This document shows positions 26,427 through 34,637 of a stretch of 64,000 nt of DNA, piece after piece. The translations under genes were made by a program, and so were the position numbers. Every line of letters starts with the position of its first letter. The first letter of the stretch is position 1. Source of the DNA: Helicobacter pylori_CU (GTDB lineage: Bacteria; Campylobacterota; Campylobacteria; Campylobacterales; Helicobacteraceae); assembly GCF_000259235.1 (NCBI RefSeq), contig NC_017733.1:248001-312000 (forward strand), written 5' to 3'. The notes under the pieces are model-generated. The model worked only from the letters and a program-made list of their open reading frames with translations. It made no database searches and was not told the DNA's origin.

Positions 26427-26989
26427 GGATTTTAGAAAATTTACAAAAAAGCTTAGCCTTAAAAGAGGGCATGCTTTCTTATGAAATGCTGGGTAAAAGC
26501 CTGTCGTATAACCCTTACTTGCCTAGAGTCATTCCTCAAACCAAAGATTGTGTTTTTGTAACCCCTGATGAGGTTTTAGAAAAGCTTTTGAAAGAAAACA
26601 CCCACACCGATTGCGTCATTGTCAATTTCAAAGGATTATACGAAATAGGTGTGCCAAGCGTGTTTGATTTAGAAGTTTTAGGGTTATTGCGCCGCCATGC
26701 GAACTCTTTGATTGTCCATCAGGATCTTTTCATCAGCCATTACCAGCTTTTAGAATCCCTTGTTCAAGGCTCTGATGGGGTCATTTTAGATGAAGAGCTT
26801 TTGAAAGAAGATTTAAAGGGCATGGTAGAATTTTCTTGGCGTTTGGGCTTAGGCGTGTTTGTAGAAACCCACAAACAAGACTACACCCATTTAAAAGATT
26901 TAGGGGTTTTAGGCGTGCTAGAAAATAGCCCCTATTCTTATAATCAAAAAAAAAATAGTCTTTTTAGATTGAATTTTAAGCTAATTTAG
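26414..26989 (+). CDS. Indole-3-glycerol-phosphate synthase-like protein
   Basis: A 191-residue soluble protein. The stretch IVHQDLFISHYQLLESLVQGSDGVIL followed by GMVEFSWRLGLGVFVETHKQDY aligns by eye with the TrpC barrel (KDF-IID-YQ...GADAILL...LGLEVLVEVH). The N-terminal part of TrpC with the first catalytic lysine and the final GINNRNL region are not recognisable, so activity as TrpC is doubtful. An A10 run (26946-26955) lies 11 codons from the end. It overlaps the TPR gene by 13 bases and precedes ferredoxin. Function unknown. Confidence 0.6.
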   Translation: MQEIGILENLQKSLALKEGMLSYEMLGKSLSYNPYLPRVIPQTKDCVFVTPDEVLEKLLKENTHTDCVIVNFKGLYEIGVPSVFDLEVLGLLRRHANSLIVHQDLFISHYQLLESLVQGSDGVILDEELLKEDLKGMVEFSWRLGLGVFVETHKQDYTHLKDLGVLGVLENSPYSYNQKKNSLFRLNFKLI

Positions 26990-27028
26990 AGTAAAAATCG
27001 TATTCAAACTTTTTAAAAGGAGTTAGTC

Positions 27029-27283
27029 ATGTCATTATTGGTGAATGATGAATGTATTGCGTGCGATGCTTGCAGAGAAGAATGCCCTAGTGAGGCGATT
27101 GAAGAGGGCGATCCCATTTATAATATTGATCCAGACAGATGCACAGAGTGTTACGGGTATGATGATGATGAGCCTCGTTGCGTGAGCGTATGCCCTGTAG
27201 ATGCGATTTTACCGGATCCTAACAATGCAGAGAGCAAAGAGGAATTGAAATACAAATATGAAAGCTTAAAAGAGCAAGATTAA
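27029..27283 (+). CDS. fdxA: 2[4Fe-4S] ferredoxin
   Basis: An 84-residue small acidic ferredoxin. Cluster cysteines are CIACDACREEC with CP (CxxCxxCxxxCP) and CTECYGYDDDEPRCVSVC, in which the second motif has an eight-residue insertion, followed by CPVDAI. This insertion plus the C-terminal helical tail marks the Allochromatium-type ferredoxins. Such ferredoxins carry electrons for pyruvate and 2-oxoglutarate oxidoreductases and are linked to metronidazole activation in this species. AAAAGGAG ends 6 bases before the ATG. Confidence 0.95.
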   Translation: MSLLVNDECIACDACREECPSEAIEEGDPIYNIDPDRCTECYGYDDDEPRCVSVCPVDAILPDPNNAESKEELKYKYESLKEQD

Positions 27284-27292
27284 AGGCTAGCA

Positions 27293-28747
27293 ATGGCTAA
27301 AATCACAACCGTGATTGATATAGGCTCTAATTCAGTGCGTTTGGCAGTCTTTAAAAAGACGAGCCAGTTTGGGTTTTACTTGCTTTTTGAGACTAAGTCT
27401 AAGGTTAGGATTTCAGAGGGTTGTTATGCGTTTAATGGAATCTTACAAGAAATCCCCATGCAAAGAGCCACTAAAGCCTTGAGCGAATTTAAAGAAATCG
27501 CCCTCAAATACAAAAGCAAAAAAATCTTGTGCGTAGCGACCTCAGCGGTGCGCGATGCCCCTAATCGGTTAGAGTTTGTAGCGAGGGTGAAAAAGGCTTG
27601 TGGTTTGCAAATCAAAATCATTGATGGGCAAAAAGAAGCGCTCTATGGTGGGATCGCGTGTGCGAATTTGTTGCATAAAAATTCAGGGATCACGATAGAT
27701 ATTGGAGGGGGTAGCACCGAGTGCGCGTTGATTGAAAAAGGCAAGATTAAGGATTTAATCTCGCTTGATGTTGGGACGATCCGCATTAAAGAAATGTTTT
27801 TAGACAAAGCCTTAGATGTCAAATTGGCTAAAGCCTTTATCCAAAAAGAAGTCTCTAAACTGCCCTTTAAGCACAAAAATGCCTTTGGGGTGGGGGGGAC
27901 GATTAGAGCGTTGAGTAAGGTATTGATGAAACGCTTTTGTTACCCTATTGATTCTTTGCATGGCTATGAAATAGATGCGCATAAAAATTTAGCGTTCATT
28001 GAAAAAATCGTCATGCTCAAAGAAGATCAATTACGGCTTTTAGGGGTGAATGAAGAGCGTTTGGATAGTATCAGGAGTGGGGCGTTGATTTTATCAGTCG
28101 TTTTGGAGCATTTAAAAACTTCTTTGATGATCACTAGTGGGGTAGGAGTGAGAGAAGGCGTGTTTTTGAGCGATTTATTACGAAACCATTACCATAAATT
28201 CCCCCCCAATATCAACCCCTCTCTCATCTCTTTAAAAGATCGCTTTTTGCCCCATGAAAAGCACAGCCAAAAAGTCAAAAAAGAATGCGTGAAATTGTTT
28301 GAAGCCTTATCGCCTTTGCATAAAATAGATGAAAAATACCTTTTCCATTTAAAGATTGCTGGGGAATTAGCGAGCATGGGTAAGATTTTAAGCGTCTATT
28401 TAGCCCACAAGCACAGTGCGTATTTCATTTTAAACGCTTTGAGTTATGGCTTTAGCCACCAGGATAGAGCGGTCATTTGCTTATTGGCGCAATTCAGCCA
28501 TAAAAAAATCCCTAAAGACAACGCTATCGCCCACATTAGCGCGATGATGCCAAGCCTTTTAACCTTACAATGGCTGAGCTTTATCCTTTCTTTAGCCGAA
28601 AATTTGTGCTTAACAGACAGCCATCATCTAAAATACACGCTAGAAAAAAACAAGCTTGTGATCCATTCCAATGATACGCTTTACTTGGCTAAAGAGATGC
28701 TCCCCAAACTCGTTAAGCCCATTCCTTTGACGATAGAGTTTGCTTGA
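27293..28747 (+). CDS. ppx: Exopolyphosphatase / guanosine pentaphosphatase
   Basis: A 484-residue member of the Ppx/GppA family with the actin-like nucleotide fold: VIDIGSNSVRLAVF at the N-terminus, VATSAVRDA near 80, TIDIGGGSTE near 138 (phosphate-binding loop) and VGGTIRALS. A C-terminal HD-like helical domain (from about 310) completes it. It removes terminal phosphate from polyphosphate and pppGpp, so it influences (p)ppGpp level and phosphate stores. Sequence alone does not separate Ppx from GppA. It ends in a TTGA overlap with waaC. Confidence 0.9.
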   Translation: MAKITTVIDIGSNSVRLAVFKKTSQFGFYLLFETKSKVRISEGCYAFNGILQEIPMQRATKALSEFKEIALKYKSKKILCVATSAVRDAPNRLEFVARVKKACGLQIKIIDGQKEALYGGIACANLLHKNSGITIDIGGGSTECALIEKGKIKDLISLDVGTIRIKEMFLDKALDVKLAKAFIQKEVSKLPFKHKNAFGVGGTIRALSKVLMKRFCYPIDSLHGYEIDAHKNLAFIEKIVMLKEDQLRLLGVNEERLDSIRSGALILSVVLEHLKTSLMITSGVGVREGVFLSDLLRNHYHKFPPNINPSLISLKDRFLPHEKHSQKVKKECVKLFEALSPLHKIDEKYLFHLKIAGELASMGKILSVYLAHKHSAYFILNALSYGFSHQDRAVICLLAQFSHKKIPKDNAIAHISAMMPSLLTLQWLSFILSLAENLCLTDSHHLKYTLEKNKLVIHSNDTLYLAKEMLPKLVKPIPLTIEFA

Positions 28748-29766
28748 AAATAGCGATCGTCAGGCTTTCAGCGCTCGGAGATATTATCGTGAGCGCGGTA
28801 TTTTTAGCACTGATTAAAGAGCGTTTCACTGACGCTCAAATAGAATGGTTCGTGGATGAAAGATTTGGCGCGATTTTAGAGCATTCCCCTTATATTGATA
28901 AATTACACCCCATCGCTTTAAAAAGCACGCTCAAAACCTTTAACCCTTTGAAGATTTTCAAACTTTTTAAAAATTTAAGGGCTTATGAATACGATATAAT
29001 CATTGACATGCAAGGCCTAGTCAAATCCGCTCTCATCACTCAAATGTTAAAAGCCCCTAAAAAAGTCGGCTTTGATTACGCTTCGGCTAGGGAGGGTTTG
29101 AGCGCGTTTTTTTACTCGCAAAAAGTCTCTATCGCTTATGATGAGCCTATTTTAAAGCGCAATTTCACGCTCCTTTCTCAAGCCCTAAACTTGCCCAAAA
29201 AAGAAATTTCAAAAGAAATTTCACAGGGTTTAAGCTCTAGGGCTAAAGCGTTTTCTTACCAGCCTTCTCCAAAAATCAACGCATTAAACTTGAATGAAAA
29301 TAAACCAAAAATCCTTTTTGTTTTAGAAACTTCTAAAATCAATAAAACTTACCCCACAGAGCGTTTTAAAGAATTAGCGTTAATGTTAGAAAATTTTCAA
29401 ATTTGCTTGTTGTGGCATGCTGATGAAGAGAAAGCCATTACGCTTTATCATGCTTTAAAACACCAGTGCGATGTGTTATTGCTCCCTAAACTCACCTTAA
29501 ACGAGGTTAAGGCGTTGCTCTTTAAAATGGATGTGATTATTGGGGGCGATACGGGTATCACGCATTTAGCATGGGCGTTGCAAAAAGCCAGCATCACCCT
29601 TTATGGCAACACGCCCATGGAGCGTTTTAAATTAGAAAGCCCGATCAATGTTTCGCTCACCGGTAATTCAAACGCCAGCTATCATAAAAAGGATTTTTCT
29701 ATCCAAAACATAGATCCTAAAAAAATCAAAGAATGCGTTTTAAACGTTTTAAAGGAAAAAGAATGA
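28744..29766 (+). CDS. waaC: Heptosyltransferase I, LPS core
   Basis: Glycosyltransferase family 9 enzyme of 340 residues that transfers the first heptose to Kdo-lipid A at the inner face of the inner membrane. Seen are IAIVRLSALGDIIVS at the start, DMQGLVKSAL near 97, and DVIIGGDTGITHLAWAL near 260, where the GDTG loop binds ADP-heptose. The start TTG overlaps the ppx stop. The end overlaps lpxL by 4 bases, so the heptose step and a late lipid A acylation are made from one transcript. Confidence 0.93.
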   Translation: MKIAIVRLSALGDIIVSAVFLALIKERFTDAQIEWFVDERFGAILEHSPYIDKLHPIALKSTLKTFNPLKIFKLFKNLRAYEYDIIIDMQGLVKSALITQMLKAPKKVGFDYASAREGLSAFFYSQKVSIAYDEPILKRNFTLLSQALNLPKKEISKEISQGLSSRAKAFSYQPSPKINALNLNENKPKILFVLETSKINKTYPTERFKELALMLENFQICLLWHADEEKAITLYHALKHQCDVLLLPKLTLNEVKALLFKMDVIIGGDTGITHLAWALQKASITLYGNTPMERFKLESPINVSLTGNSNASYHKKDFSIQNIDPKKIKECVLNVLKEKE

Positions 29767-30749
29767 CTTATAAAGAACGACTCATACACGAAAAAATATT
29801 GAACAAAGACGACAGGGGTTTGAAAACGGAATTATGCATTTTGAGTATTCTTATCGTGGAATCTTTAGTGAATATTCTAGGGTTTATGTTGGCTAAAATG
29901 CCTCATTTTTGGTTTTTGAGGTGCATTAAGGCTTTAGCGTGGCTGATGAAAACCTTTGATAGGCGCCGTTATTTTGACGCTAAAGCCAATTTGGATTTTG
30001 TGTTTGGGGATTCTAAAAGCGAAGAAGAGAAAAAACGAATCATTAAAAAGGGGTATGAAAATTTTGCTTTCATTATTTTAGAAACCATTAGAGTGATCTT
30101 TATCCCTAAAGATGAATACGACGCTCGTTTCACGCTCATCAATGAAGAAAATGTGTGGAAATCTTTAAACAAGGAAGGCCAAGCGATCACTTTATGCATG
30201 CATTTTGGCTATTGGGAAGCGGTAGGCACGACTTTAGCGCAATATTATGAAAATTATGGTAGGGGGTGTTTGGGGCGTTTGACTAAATTTGCCCCTATCA
30301 ATCACATGATCATGAGCAGGCGAGAGGCGTTTGGGGTGCGTTTTGTCAATAAAATAGGAGCGATGAAAGAACTCATTAAAATGTATAATCAAGGCAATGG
30401 CCTTGTGGGGATTTTAGTGGATCAAAGTGTCGTGCCTAAAGATGGGGTGGTGGTGAAATTCTTTAATAAAGACGCTACGCACACCACGATCGCCTCTATT
30501 TTATCGCGCCGCTACAATATAGACATCCAGCCGGTATTCATTGATTTTAATGACGATTATTCGCATTACACAGCGACCTATTACCCAAGTATCCGCTCTC
30601 AAATCACTGACAACGCGCAAAACGATATTTTAGAATGCACGCAAGCCCAAGCGAGTTTGTGCGAAGAGGTGATTAGAAACCATCCGGAAAGTTATTTTTG
30701 GTTCCACAGGCGTTTTAAAAGCACCCACCCTGAAATTTATCAAAGATAG
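29763..30749 (+). CDS. lpxL: Lipid A biosynthesis acyltransferase (LpxL/HtrB family)
   Basis: The ATG at 29763 follows AAAGGA by 6 bases and is preferred over an ATG at 29733 inside waaC. The 328-residue product has one N-terminal membrane segment and the acyltransferase motif CMHFGYWEAVG (HxxxxE), followed by GILVDQSVVPKDGVVVKFF. It adds a secondary acyl chain to Kdo2-lipid A at the inner membrane. A second late acyltransferase, LpxJ-like, is encoded 7 kb upstream in the same direction. Confidence 0.9.
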   Translation: MTYKERLIHEKILNKDDRGLKTELCILSILIVESLVNILGFMLAKMPHFWFLRCIKALAWLMKTFDRRRYFDAKANLDFVFGDSKSEEEKKRIIKKGYENFAFIILETIRVIFIPKDEYDARFTLINEENVWKSLNKEGQAITLCMHFGYWEAVGTTLAQYYENYGRGCLGRLTKFAPINHMIMSRREAFGVRFVNKIGAMKELIKMYNQGNGLVGILVDQSVVPKDGVVVKFFNKDATHTTIASILSRRYNIDIQPVFIDFNDDYSHYTATYYPSIRSQITDNAQNDILECTQAQASLCEEVIRNHPESYFWFHRRFKSTHPEIYQR

Positions 30750-30772
30750 GGTTTTGAGTGGAATGATAAAAA

Positions 30773-30800
30773 TTAAAAAATGCTAAAATGCATTTTTTAA
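30773..30800 (+). terminator. Hairpin after lpxL
   Basis: TTAAAAAATGC (30773-30783) and GCATTTTTTAA (30790-30800) form a perfect 11-pair stem with a six-base loop, 24 bases after the lpxL stop. The T-rich right arm could work as an intrinsic terminator, but the stem is AT-rich and therefore weak. Confidence 0.5.
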
Positions 30801-30839
30801 AAATAAATAGTAAAGAGCTTGATTTTAATCAAACGATAA

Positions 30840-30920
30840 TTTCTTAAGGCGGTATTCTTGGGTTAGGGGGATTTTAAGGGGGAGAATTATTTCAAAATAC
30901 CCCCCTATCCCCTTAAGAAA
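30840..30920. other. Large G/C-tract hairpin between convergent genes, possible small RNA or terminator
   Basis: TTTCTTAAGG (30840-30849) pairs perfectly with CCTTAAGAAA (30911-30920). Inside, GGTTAGGGGGAT (30861-30872) pairs with ATACCCCCCTATCC (30897-30910) with few mismatches. A -10-like GATAAT (30835-30840) precedes it on the plus strand, and a minus-strand TATAGT (30935-30930) precedes it on the other. It lies in the 243-base gap between lpxL and tgt, which has no ORF. A bidirectional terminator is the simplest reading; a structured small RNA is the alternative. Confidence 0.5.
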
Positions 30921-30992
30921 ATGAGTTTTACTATAAAAATAAAGTTAAAAATCCCATTTTTTAAAAAAGTTAAAAAGTTTTAGTTATACCAC

Positions 30993-32108
30993 TCAATGCG
31001 AACAAGAGTGGTATTTTTCTAAAAATTCTTTTTTAAAATTCAAAAACCGCTTTTCTAAAATGGCATTTCTGGCGTTTTTAACCAGCTCTAAATAAAAATG
31101 CAAATTGTGCAAGCTGGCTAAACGAGCGTAGATGAGTTCTTTAGCCCTAAAGAGATGGTGCAAATAGGCTTTAGAATAACGCTTGCAAGCATAACATGCA
31201 CAATTTTCTTCAATAGGGGTATTATCCAATTTATAGGGCGCGTTTTTGATAGAAATTTTGCCAGAATGCGTGAAAAGGGTGGCGTTTCTGGCGTTTCTAG
31301 TGGGCATCACGCAATCAAACATATCCACCCCTAAACTGATAGCGTCTAGGATATTTTCAGGCGTGCCTACGCCCATTAAGTAGCGAGGCTTGTCTTTGGG
31401 GAGCAAGGGGGCGGTGTGCGCGATGGTTTCTAGCATTTCATCAGCGCTTTCCCCCACCGCTAAACCGCCTATAGCATAGCCATCAAAACCCTCATGCGTT
31501 AATCCCACGCTAAGGCTGCGCATTTTCAGATGCGTCCCGCCCTGGATAATGGCAAAAAGGTTGTTGTTGGGGCGGTTTTTTTCTTTGTGGTATTCTAGGC
31601 TGAGATTCGCCCATTTAGCGCTTCTTTTAATGGATTCTTCAAGGCGTTTTAAGGGAGCGGGCAAGCCCACTAAATCGTCTAAAACCATCATAATATCGCT
31701 ATTCAAAGAATATTGAATGTCCAAAACTTTAGCGGGCGTGAATAGATGCTTGCTCCCATCAATATGGGATTTAAAAATGATCCCGTCTTCTTGCAATTTG
31801 ACATTATCGCTCAAACTGAAGGCTTGAAACCCTCCGCTATCGGTTAAAAAACTCCCATGAAATTGAGCGAAACGATGCAAACCCCCTAATTGTTCAACCA
31901 CTTTCTCGCCCGGCCTTAAATACATGTGATAGGTGTTGGCTAAAATGAGTTTAGCGCCTAAAATTTCTTGCGCATCTGTAGCGTCTAAAGATTTGATGCA
32001 GCCTTGCGTGCCTACGGGCATGAAAACGGGTGTCTCTACTTGAGAATGAGCTAAATTCAAAACGCCAGCTCGCGCGTTATCATCAACAGCTTGGAGTTGA
32101 AAATCCAT
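30993..32108 (-). CDS. tgt: tRNA-guanine transglycosylase
   Basis: Swaps guanine-34 for preQ1 in tRNAs with GUN anticodons, in queuosine synthesis. The 371-residue protein has VGTQGCIKSL, ANTYHMYLRPG, the catalytic LTDSGGFQAFSL (nucleophile aspartate) near 90, and the C-terminal zinc site CACYACKRYSKAYLHHL. Length and motifs are normal. It is transcribed away from the RCK-type gene, whose start region it faces across 50-56 bases. Confidence 0.97.
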   Translation of the reverse strand: MDFQLQAVDDNARAGVLNLAHSQVETPVFMPVGTQGCIKSLDATDAQEILGAKLILANTYHMYLRPGEKVVEQLGGLHRFAQFHGSFLTDSGGFQAFSLSDNVKLQEDGIIFKSHIDGSKHLFTPAKVLDIQYSLNSDIMMVLDDLVGLPAPLKRLEESIKRSAKWANLSLEYHKEKNRPNNNLFAIIQGGTHLKMRSLSVGLTHEGFDGYAIGGLAVGESADEMLETIAHTAPLLPKDKPRYLMGVGTPENILDAISLGVDMFDCVMPTRNARNATLFTHSGKISIKNAPYKLDNTPIEENCACYACKRYSKAYLHHLFRAKELIYARLASLHNLHFYLELVKNARNAILEKRFLNFKKEFLEKYHSCSH

Positions 32109-32129
32109 CGTTTAAGCCTTAATCTTGGA

Positions 32130-32135
32130 TATAAT
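32130..32135 (+). promoter_or_regulatory. -10 box of the RCK-aroB-mscS-mtaB run
   Basis: TATAAT at 32130-32135 with a TG two bases upstream (TTGGATATAAT), giving a start near 32141 and a leader of about 24 bases. No clear -35. It could drive the whole tightly spaced plus-strand run to about 40.1 kb. Confidence 0.6.
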
Positions 32136-32164
32136 GGCGTAATCATTTTTTAGGAAGTTTGGAA

Positions 32165-33601
32165 TTGAAGAAAATCGCCCTTATTTTAGATGGCATTGTA
32201 GCAAAAAATTTTTTAGACTTGGTGCTAAGGCATTATTCTAATCATAATTTTTATATAGTGGTTGTCAAAGATGAGAGCCTTATCCCTAAAAACTACCCGA
32301 GCACTTTCGCTTTTCATTGTTTTGATGCGACTTCTAGTTTCAGGCTTTTGCAGGTGTTAAATGATGAGGTGAGCGATGCGTTTTTAATCATACAAGATTT
32401 TAAAGAACAGCGCATCATTCATAAAATCATTCAAACCCATTTCAAACGCATGCGCGTGGTTTTGAGCGTGAAAAAAGATGGTGAAAAAACTTTAGAGAAT
32501 AATGAAGAAAATAAAGATGAAAAGCTTATTTTGATTGATGAATTTGAAGTTTTAGCCAATAAATTCATTTCTCGTTTGCCTAATATCCCTAGCACCCCTA
32601 GAGAATTTGGGTTAGGCAAGGGCGAGATCATGGAGATTGATGTGCCTTTTGGGAGCATTTTTGCTTATAGGCATATTGGCTCTATCAGGCAAAAAGAATA
32701 CAGGATTGTAGGGCTTTATCGCAACGATGTTTTGTTGCTCTCCACTAAATCTTTGGTTATCCAGCCACGAGACATTCTTTTAGTGGCGGGCAATCCGGAA
32801 ATTTTAAACGCGGTGTACCATCAAGTCAAAAGCAATGTGGGGCAGTTCCCAGCCCCCTTTGGTAAGAGCATTTATTTATACATTGATATGCGTTTGCAGA
32901 ACAGAAAAGCGATGATGCGCGATGTGTATCAAGCCTTGTTTTTGCACAAACATTTAAAGAGCTACAAGCTCTACATTCAGGTTTTACACCCCACTAGCCC
33001 TAAGTTTTATCATAAATTTTTATCGCTAGAAACCGAAAGCATTGAAGTGAATTTTGATTTTTATGGGAAAAGTTTTATCCAAAAACTCCATGAAGACCAC
33101 CAGAAAAAAATGGGCCTAATCGTGGTAGGCAGAGAGCTTTTTTTATCCAAAAAACACCGAAGAGCCTTGTATAAAACAGCCACCCCGGTTTATAAAACCA
33201 ACACTTCTGGCCTGTCTAAAACCTCTCAAAGCGTGGTGGTGTTGAATGAAAGCTTGGATATTAATGAGGACATGTCTTCAGTGATCTTTGATGTGTCTAT
33301 GCAAATGGATTTGGGCTTGTTGCTCTATGATTTTGACCCTAACAAGCGCTATAAAAACGAGATTGTCAATCATTATGAAAATTTAGCCAACACGCTCAAC
33401 CGCAAGATTGAGATTTTCCAAACCGATATTAGAAATCCTATCATGTATCTCAATTCTTTAAGAAATCCCATTTTGCATTTCATGCCTTTTGAAGAGTGTA
33501 TCACGCAAACGCGCTATTTGTGGTTTTTATCCACTAAAGTGGAAAAATTAGCGTTTTTAAACGATGATCACCCTCAAATTTTTATCCCTGTAGCGGAGTG
33601 A
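32165..33601 (+). CDS. TrkA-C (RCK)-domain protein, COG3400-like
   Basis: A soluble protein of 478 residues. AGGAAG ends 7 bases before the TTG at 32165 and only 1 base before the TTG at 32159, so 32165 is chosen. The N-terminus (KKIALILDGIVAKNFLDLVL) is Rossmann-like, as in TrkA-N domains, and about residues 145-225 (GKGEIMEIDVPFGSIFAYRHI ... IQPRDILLVAG) look like a TrkA-C ligand-binding domain. No membrane helices or channel gene are nearby. It may be a ligand-sensing regulatory subunit for ion transport, but the partner is unknown. Confidence 0.65.
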   Translation: MKKIALILDGIVAKNFLDLVLRHYSNHNFYIVVVKDESLIPKNYPSTFAFHCFDATSSFRLLQVLNDEVSDAFLIIQDFKEQRIIHKIIQTHFKRMRVVLSVKKDGEKTLENNEENKDEKLILIDEFEVLANKFISRLPNIPSTPREFGLGKGEIMEIDVPFGSIFAYRHIGSIRQKEYRIVGLYRNDVLLLSTKSLVIQPRDILLVAGNPEILNAVYHQVKSNVGQFPAPFGKSIYLYIDMRLQNRKAMMRDVYQALFLHKHLKSYKLYIQVLHPTSPKFYHKFLSLETESIEVNFDFYGKSFIQKLHEDHQKKMGLIVVGRELFLSKKHRRALYKTATPVYKTNTSGLSKTSQSVVVLNESLDINEDMSSVIFDVSMQMDLGLLLYDFDPNKRYKNEIVNHYENLANTLNRKIEIFQTDIRNPIMYLNSLRNPILHFMPFEECITQTRYLWFLSTKVEKLAFLNDDHPQIFIPVAE

Positions 33602-33605
33602 AAGA

Positions 33606-34637
33606 ATGCAAGAAATCTTAATCCCTTTAAAAGAAAAAAGCTATAAAGTGTTTTTAGGGGAACTGCCTGAAATAGAATTGAAACAAAAAGCGCTCATCAT
33701 TAGCGATAGCATCGTGGCCGGGTTGCATTTATCGTATTTATTAGAGCGCTTGAAAGCCTTAGAAGTCAGAGTGTGCGTGATAGAGTCCGGGGAAAAATAC
33801 AAAAACTTCCATTCGTTAGAGCGGATTTTAAACAACGCCTTTGAAATGCAATTAAACCGCCATTCTTTAATGATAGCCCTTGGTGGGGGAGTCATAAGCG
33901 ATATGGTGGGGTTTGCGAGCAGTATTTATTTCAGGGGGATTGATTTTATTAATATCCCTACGACTTTACTCGCTCAAGTGGATGCGAGCGTGGGGGGGAA
34001 AACAGGGATCAACACGCCTTATGGCAAGAATTTAATCGGATCGTTCCACCAGCCTAAAGCGGTTTATATGGATTTAGCTTTTTTAAAAACCCTTGAAAAA
34101 AGGGAATTTCAAGCAGGGGTGGCTGAAATCATTAAAATGGCGGTGTGTTTTGATAAAAACTTGGTAGAAATATTGGAAATGAAGGATTTAAAAGATTGTT
34201 TAGAAGAAGTGGTTTTCCAAAGCGTCAGTATCAAAGCTCAAGTCGTTGTTCAAGATGAAAAAGAGCAAAATATCAGAGCTGGGTTGAACTATGGGCATAC
34301 CTTTGGGCATGCGATAGAAAACGAGACCAATTACGAGCGATTTTTGCATGGCGAAGCGATCGCTATTGGCATGCGCATGGCTAATGATTTATCCCTTTCT
34401 TTAGGCATGCTCACTTTAAAAGAATACGAACGCATAGAAAATTTATTGAAAAAATTTGATTTGATATTTAATTACCAAATCACAGATATTCAAAAATTTT
34501 ACGAACGCTTGTTTTTGGATAAAAAAAGCGAGAATAAGACAATCAAATTCATTCTGCCTAAAGGCGTTGGAGCGTTTGAGATTGCCTCTCATATCCCTAA
34601 AGAAACGATTTTAAAGGTGTTAGAAAAATGGCATTAA
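33606..34637 (+). CDS. aroB: 3-dehydroquinate synthase
   Basis: Second step of the shikimate pathway: cyclises DAHP to 3-dehydroquinate with NAD and a metal ion. The 343-residue sequence has ALGGGVISDMVGFASS (NAD-binding glycines) near 92, IPTTLLAQVDASVGGKTGIN near 118, and the metal ligands in GLNYGHTFGHAIE near 225 and FLHGEAIAIGM near 243. Length is normal. It feeds chorismate, which the pabB and chorismate mutase genes further along the window consume. It overlaps mscS by 10 bases. Confidence 0.97.
   Translation: MQEILIPLKEKSYKVFLGELPEIELKQKALIISDSIVAGLHLSYLLERLKALEVRVCVIESGEKYKNFHSLERILNNAFEMQLNRHSLMIALGGGVISDMVGFASSIYFRGIDFINIPTTLLAQVDASVGGKTGINTPYGKNLIGSFHQPKAVYMDLAFLKTLEKREFQAGVAEIIKMAVCFDKNLVEILEMKDLKDCLEEVVFQSVSIKAQVVVQDEKEQNIRAGLNYGHTFGHAIENETNYERFLHGEAIAIGMRMANDLSLSLGMLTLKEYERIENLLKKFDLIFNYQITDIQKFYERLFLDKKSENKTIKFILPKGVGAFEIASHIPKETILKVLEKWH

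Noticed and set aside
2822..33990. G7 tracts in several genes (near 2827, 18207, 19377, 22296, 27890, 33983) as phase-variable repeats
   Set aside because: Seven G residues is shorter than the tracts usually seen to switch in this species, and all the host genes are intact and mostly housekeeping.
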